Origin: JABFWF01 sp035539135
GTDB taxonomy: Bacteria > Pseudomonadota > Gammaproteobacteria > Xanthomonadales > Xanthomonadaceae
Assembly (NCBI GenBank): GCA_035539135.1
Contig: DATLJD010000014.1
Location: forward strand, 124,001-188,000
DNA: 64,000 nt
Reading direction: 5' to 3'
In this document: positions 62,279 through 64,000 of the stretch, piece after piece
How the letters are laid out: the number at the start of each line of letters is the position of its first letter
Position numbering within the stretch: the stretch's first letter is position 1
Notes under the pieces: model-generated
Databases searched by the model: none
The model's input: only the letters and a program-made list of their open reading frames with translations
Told to the model about the DNA's origin: nothing
Program-made: the position numbers and the translations under genes

Positions 62279-62704
62279 GTGTGCGTTCCTCGCGCGCTGT
62301 CCTGCGCGGAAACGCCATGGGCGTTTGCCTCTGGATACCGCCGGCCGCTCCGTCGCGCATGGCGCGGCCGGGGCGGCTTCATGTTTCCAGCGCTACGACA
62401 CCACGGCGGACCGCGGGAGCGCTTTCTCGATTTGCTGTCAGGTTGCGGGCCGGGGCGGCCGCGCCGGGCGCGGCCGCCACGCGGGGCGTGTTCAAAGCAC
62501 GGATGGTTGTCAGCCACCGGCGATGGCCGGATTTGCCGGCGAGCCGCTAACATGGCCGCCCCGGGGGCGGTGGTCGCGCGCTGCGTCGGGATCGCGGGAG
62601 GCGGGCTTTCGGCCCTCGCCGTGGCGCCCGTGGCGCCTTCGGCAACTCCCTGCGAAATCAAACCCTTATCTCGCGCGGCGAGTGTAGCAGATCAAACCCC
62701 GCCC
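62279..62704 (-). promoter_or_regulatory. Structured rne leader / divergent rne-rluC promoter region
   Basis: There is no gene in these 426 bases. The rne side contains strong hairpins at 62310-62326 (AAACGCC-ATG-GGCGTTT) and 62454-62478 (GGCGGCCGC / GCGGCCGCC), plus a GCCGGCCGC..GCGGCCGG pairing around 62339-62371. E. coli rne has a long 5' leader of about 360 nt whose hairpins let RNase E limit its own mRNA; a similar arrangement is inferred. The divergent rluC promoter must also lie here, near 62640-62700. Confidence 0.5.
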
Positions 62705-63664
62705 ATGACCCGTTCCGACCCGCCCGGCCGGCCCGCCGGCGCCCGCACCGTCCGCGTGCCCGACGACCGGGCCGGGCAGCGGCTGGACAACTTCCTGCTG
62801 GGCCAGCTGAAGGGCGCGCCGCGCTCGCTGGTCTACAAGTTGGTGCGCTCGGGCCAGGTGCGGGTGAACGGGGGGCGGGCGAAGGCCGAGCGCAAGCTGG
62901 AGGGCGGCGACGAGGTCCGGATCCCGCCGGTCCGGCTGGCCGAGGCGAGCGAGCGGGGCACCCCGGCGAAGGGCCTGCTGGACGCGATGGCGGCCAGCAT
63001 CGTGTTCGAGGACGCCCGCCTGCTGGCGATCGACAAGCCGTCCGGCGTGGCCAGCCACGGCGGAAGCGGCATCTCCTTCGGCGCGATCGAGACCCTGCGC
63101 GCGCTGCGGCCGAACGAGTCGCTTGAGCTGGCGCACCGCCTAGACCGCGACACCTCGGGCCTGCTGGTGGTGGCGAAGAAGCGTTCGGCGCTGTCCGAAT
63201 TGCAGGCCCTGATGCGGGAAGAGGGTGGCATCGCCAAGCGCTACCTCGCGCTGCTGGTCGGGCGCCTGCCGGACGGGGTGATGAGCGTCGACGCGCCGCT
63301 GCACGTCGGCCTGCGCCAGGGCGGCGAACGCCACGTGCAGGTCACCCCCGGTGGCAAGCCTTCGCTCAGCCACTTCCGGGTGCTCGAACGGCGCGGCGGG
63401 CATTCCTACTGCGAGGTGAGGATCGCGACCGGCCGCACCCACCAGATCCGCGTGCACGCGCAGCACCTCGGTCATCCGGTCGCCGGCGACGACAAGTACG
63501 GCGATGCCGAGGCCAACCGCCGCCTGCGCGAACAGGCGGGACTCCGGCGCCTGTTCCTGCACGCGTCCACGCTGGAGTTCGCGCTCGATGGCGGGCGTAC
63601 GCCCTACCTGCTCAACGCGCCGCTGCCGGCGGATCTGATCGAGGTGCTGGACCGGCTCGCCTGA
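62705..63664 (+). CDS. rluC: 23S rRNA pseudouridine synthase RluC
   Basis: A 319-residue enzyme that makes pseudouridines in 23S rRNA. The N-terminal S4 domain (about 22-80, GQRLDNFLLGQLKGAPRSLVYKLVRSGQVRVNG) binds RNA. The catalytic motif is HRLDRDTSGLLVVAKK with D147, and RTHQIRVHAQHLGHPVAGDDKYG is the second signature. rluC divergent from rne is the conserved gammaproteobacterial order. RluD is the alternative, but the neighbour and short N-terminus favour RluC. Confidence 0.93.
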   Translation: MTRSDPPGRPAGARTVRVPDDRAGQRLDNFLLGQLKGAPRSLVYKLVRSGQVRVNGGRAKAERKLEGGDEVRIPPVRLAEASERGTPAKGLLDAMAASIVFEDARLLAIDKPSGVASHGGSGISFGAIETLRALRPNESLELAHRLDRDTSGLLVVAKKRSALSELQALMREEGGIAKRYLALLVGRLPDGVMSVDAPLHVGLRQGGERHVQVTPGGKPSLSHFRVLERRGGHSYCEVRIATGRTHQIRVHAQHLGHPVAGDDKYGDAEANRRLREQAGLRRLFLHASTLEFALDGGRTPYLLNAPLPADLIEVLDRLA

Positions 63665-63669
63665 GCCGG

Positions 63670-64000
63670 TCAGGCGGCCGCCTGTTCGACTTCCACCCGG
63701 TCGCGCCCGCCGGCCTTCGCCCGGTAGAGCGCGGTGTCGGCGCGGGCCAGTACCGCCGCCGCGCTCTCGCCGGGGTGGTATTCGGCCACGCCGGCGGAAA
63801 ACGTCACGTGGACCGGGCCCGCGCAGGTCTCCAGGGGCTCCTCGTGCATCGCCTGGCGCAGCCGATCCACGCACTGCGCGGCGTCGTCGGCGCCGGCGTA
63901 GGGCAGCAACAGCAGGAACTCCTCGCCGCCGTAGCGGCCGAAGCTGCTTTCGGCGCCGGCGCGGCCGATCGCGTCCATCCGTCGCAGCCGCTGCCGCATG
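63670..64000 (-). CDS. GGDEF (GGEEF) diguanylate cyclase, C-terminal part
   Basis: The last 110 residues of a protein whose N-terminus lies beyond the window; the frame is open through the right edge. GRYGGEEFLLLLPYAGADDA carries the GGEEF active site of diguanylate cyclases, followed by VTFSAGVAEYHPGESAAAVLARADTALYRAKAGGRDRVE, the usual C-terminal half. It should make cyclic di-GMP. The sensory part cannot be seen. An ATG at 63999 is only an internal codon. Confidence 0.9.
   Translation of the reverse strand, partial: MRQRLRRMDAIGRAGAESSFGRYGGEEFLLLLPYAGADDAAQCVDRLRQAMHEEPLETCAGPVHVTFSAGVAEYHPGESAAAVLARADTALYRAKAGGRDRVEVEQAAA

Overview
The window is 64 kb of very GC-rich, densely coded chromosome. 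The gene order gcvR-bcp beside a divergent dapA, tig-clpP-clpX-lon-hupB behind a tRNA array, and a BCP-type peroxiredoxin whose cysteines fall at positions 48 and 84 (as described for Xanthomonas campestris) all point to a member of the Xanthomonadaceae/Lysobacteraceae, perhaps near Luteimonas, Lysobacter or Thermomonas. The genus is inference. I see no rRNA, CRISPR array, prophage or complete insertion sequence.

Layout. 0-5.5 kb: 3' part of an Oar-like TonB-dependent receptor, a serine hydrolase fused to a VanX/DdpX-type D-Ala-D-Ala dipeptidase, and a serine-hydrolase lipoprotein. 5.6-7.6 kb: a fusion of protein-L-isoaspartate methyltransferase and an erythromycin-esterase-like domain. 7.7-19.7 kb: an anaerobic and nitric-oxide island with two FNR-type [4Fe-4S] regulators, a DUF2249 protein, a small CxxC protein, an operon usp / PLP-decarboxylase / cysteine-synthase-like enzyme, NnrS, SirB2, quinol NO reductase and HemN. 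Five FNR/Dnr-like 14-bp sites precede its transcription units. 20-32 kb: RNase D, an FGE-fold lipoprotein, an M48 protease, MFS, ThiD, SulP, PhoH2, Bcp, GcvR, DapA, a BamC-like lipoprotein and ferredoxin.

32.5-42.1 kb: tRNAs Lys, His, Arg and Pro, then trigger factor, ClpP, ClpX, Lon and HU (folding and proteolysis), then tRNAs Val and Asp and PpiD. 42.2-49.7 kb: FabI, a MltD-like transglycosylase, GloB, a methyltransferase-like protein, RNase HI, DnaQ, a PP2C phosphatase, tRNA-Ser(CGA) and alanine racemase. 49.8-64 kb: a MASE1-PAS-GGDEF-EAL protein, an OmpA-like lipoprotein, Dcp, a CBS protein, a LysR regulator, tRNA-Ser(TGA) with a decayed second copy, a GacA-like regulator, RNase E, RluC and the C-terminal end of a GGDEF protein.

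The least explained DNA is in the intergenic spaces. There is a family of about 100-110 bp nested palindromes (14.68, 14.85 and 48.37 kb) whose arms keep pairing through paired base changes, and a separate element of three hairpins next to both tRNA-Ser genes. The gene-level highlights are the FNR-marked usp/decarboxylase/cysteine-enzyme operon and the hydrolase-dipeptidase fusion beside a TonB receptor.
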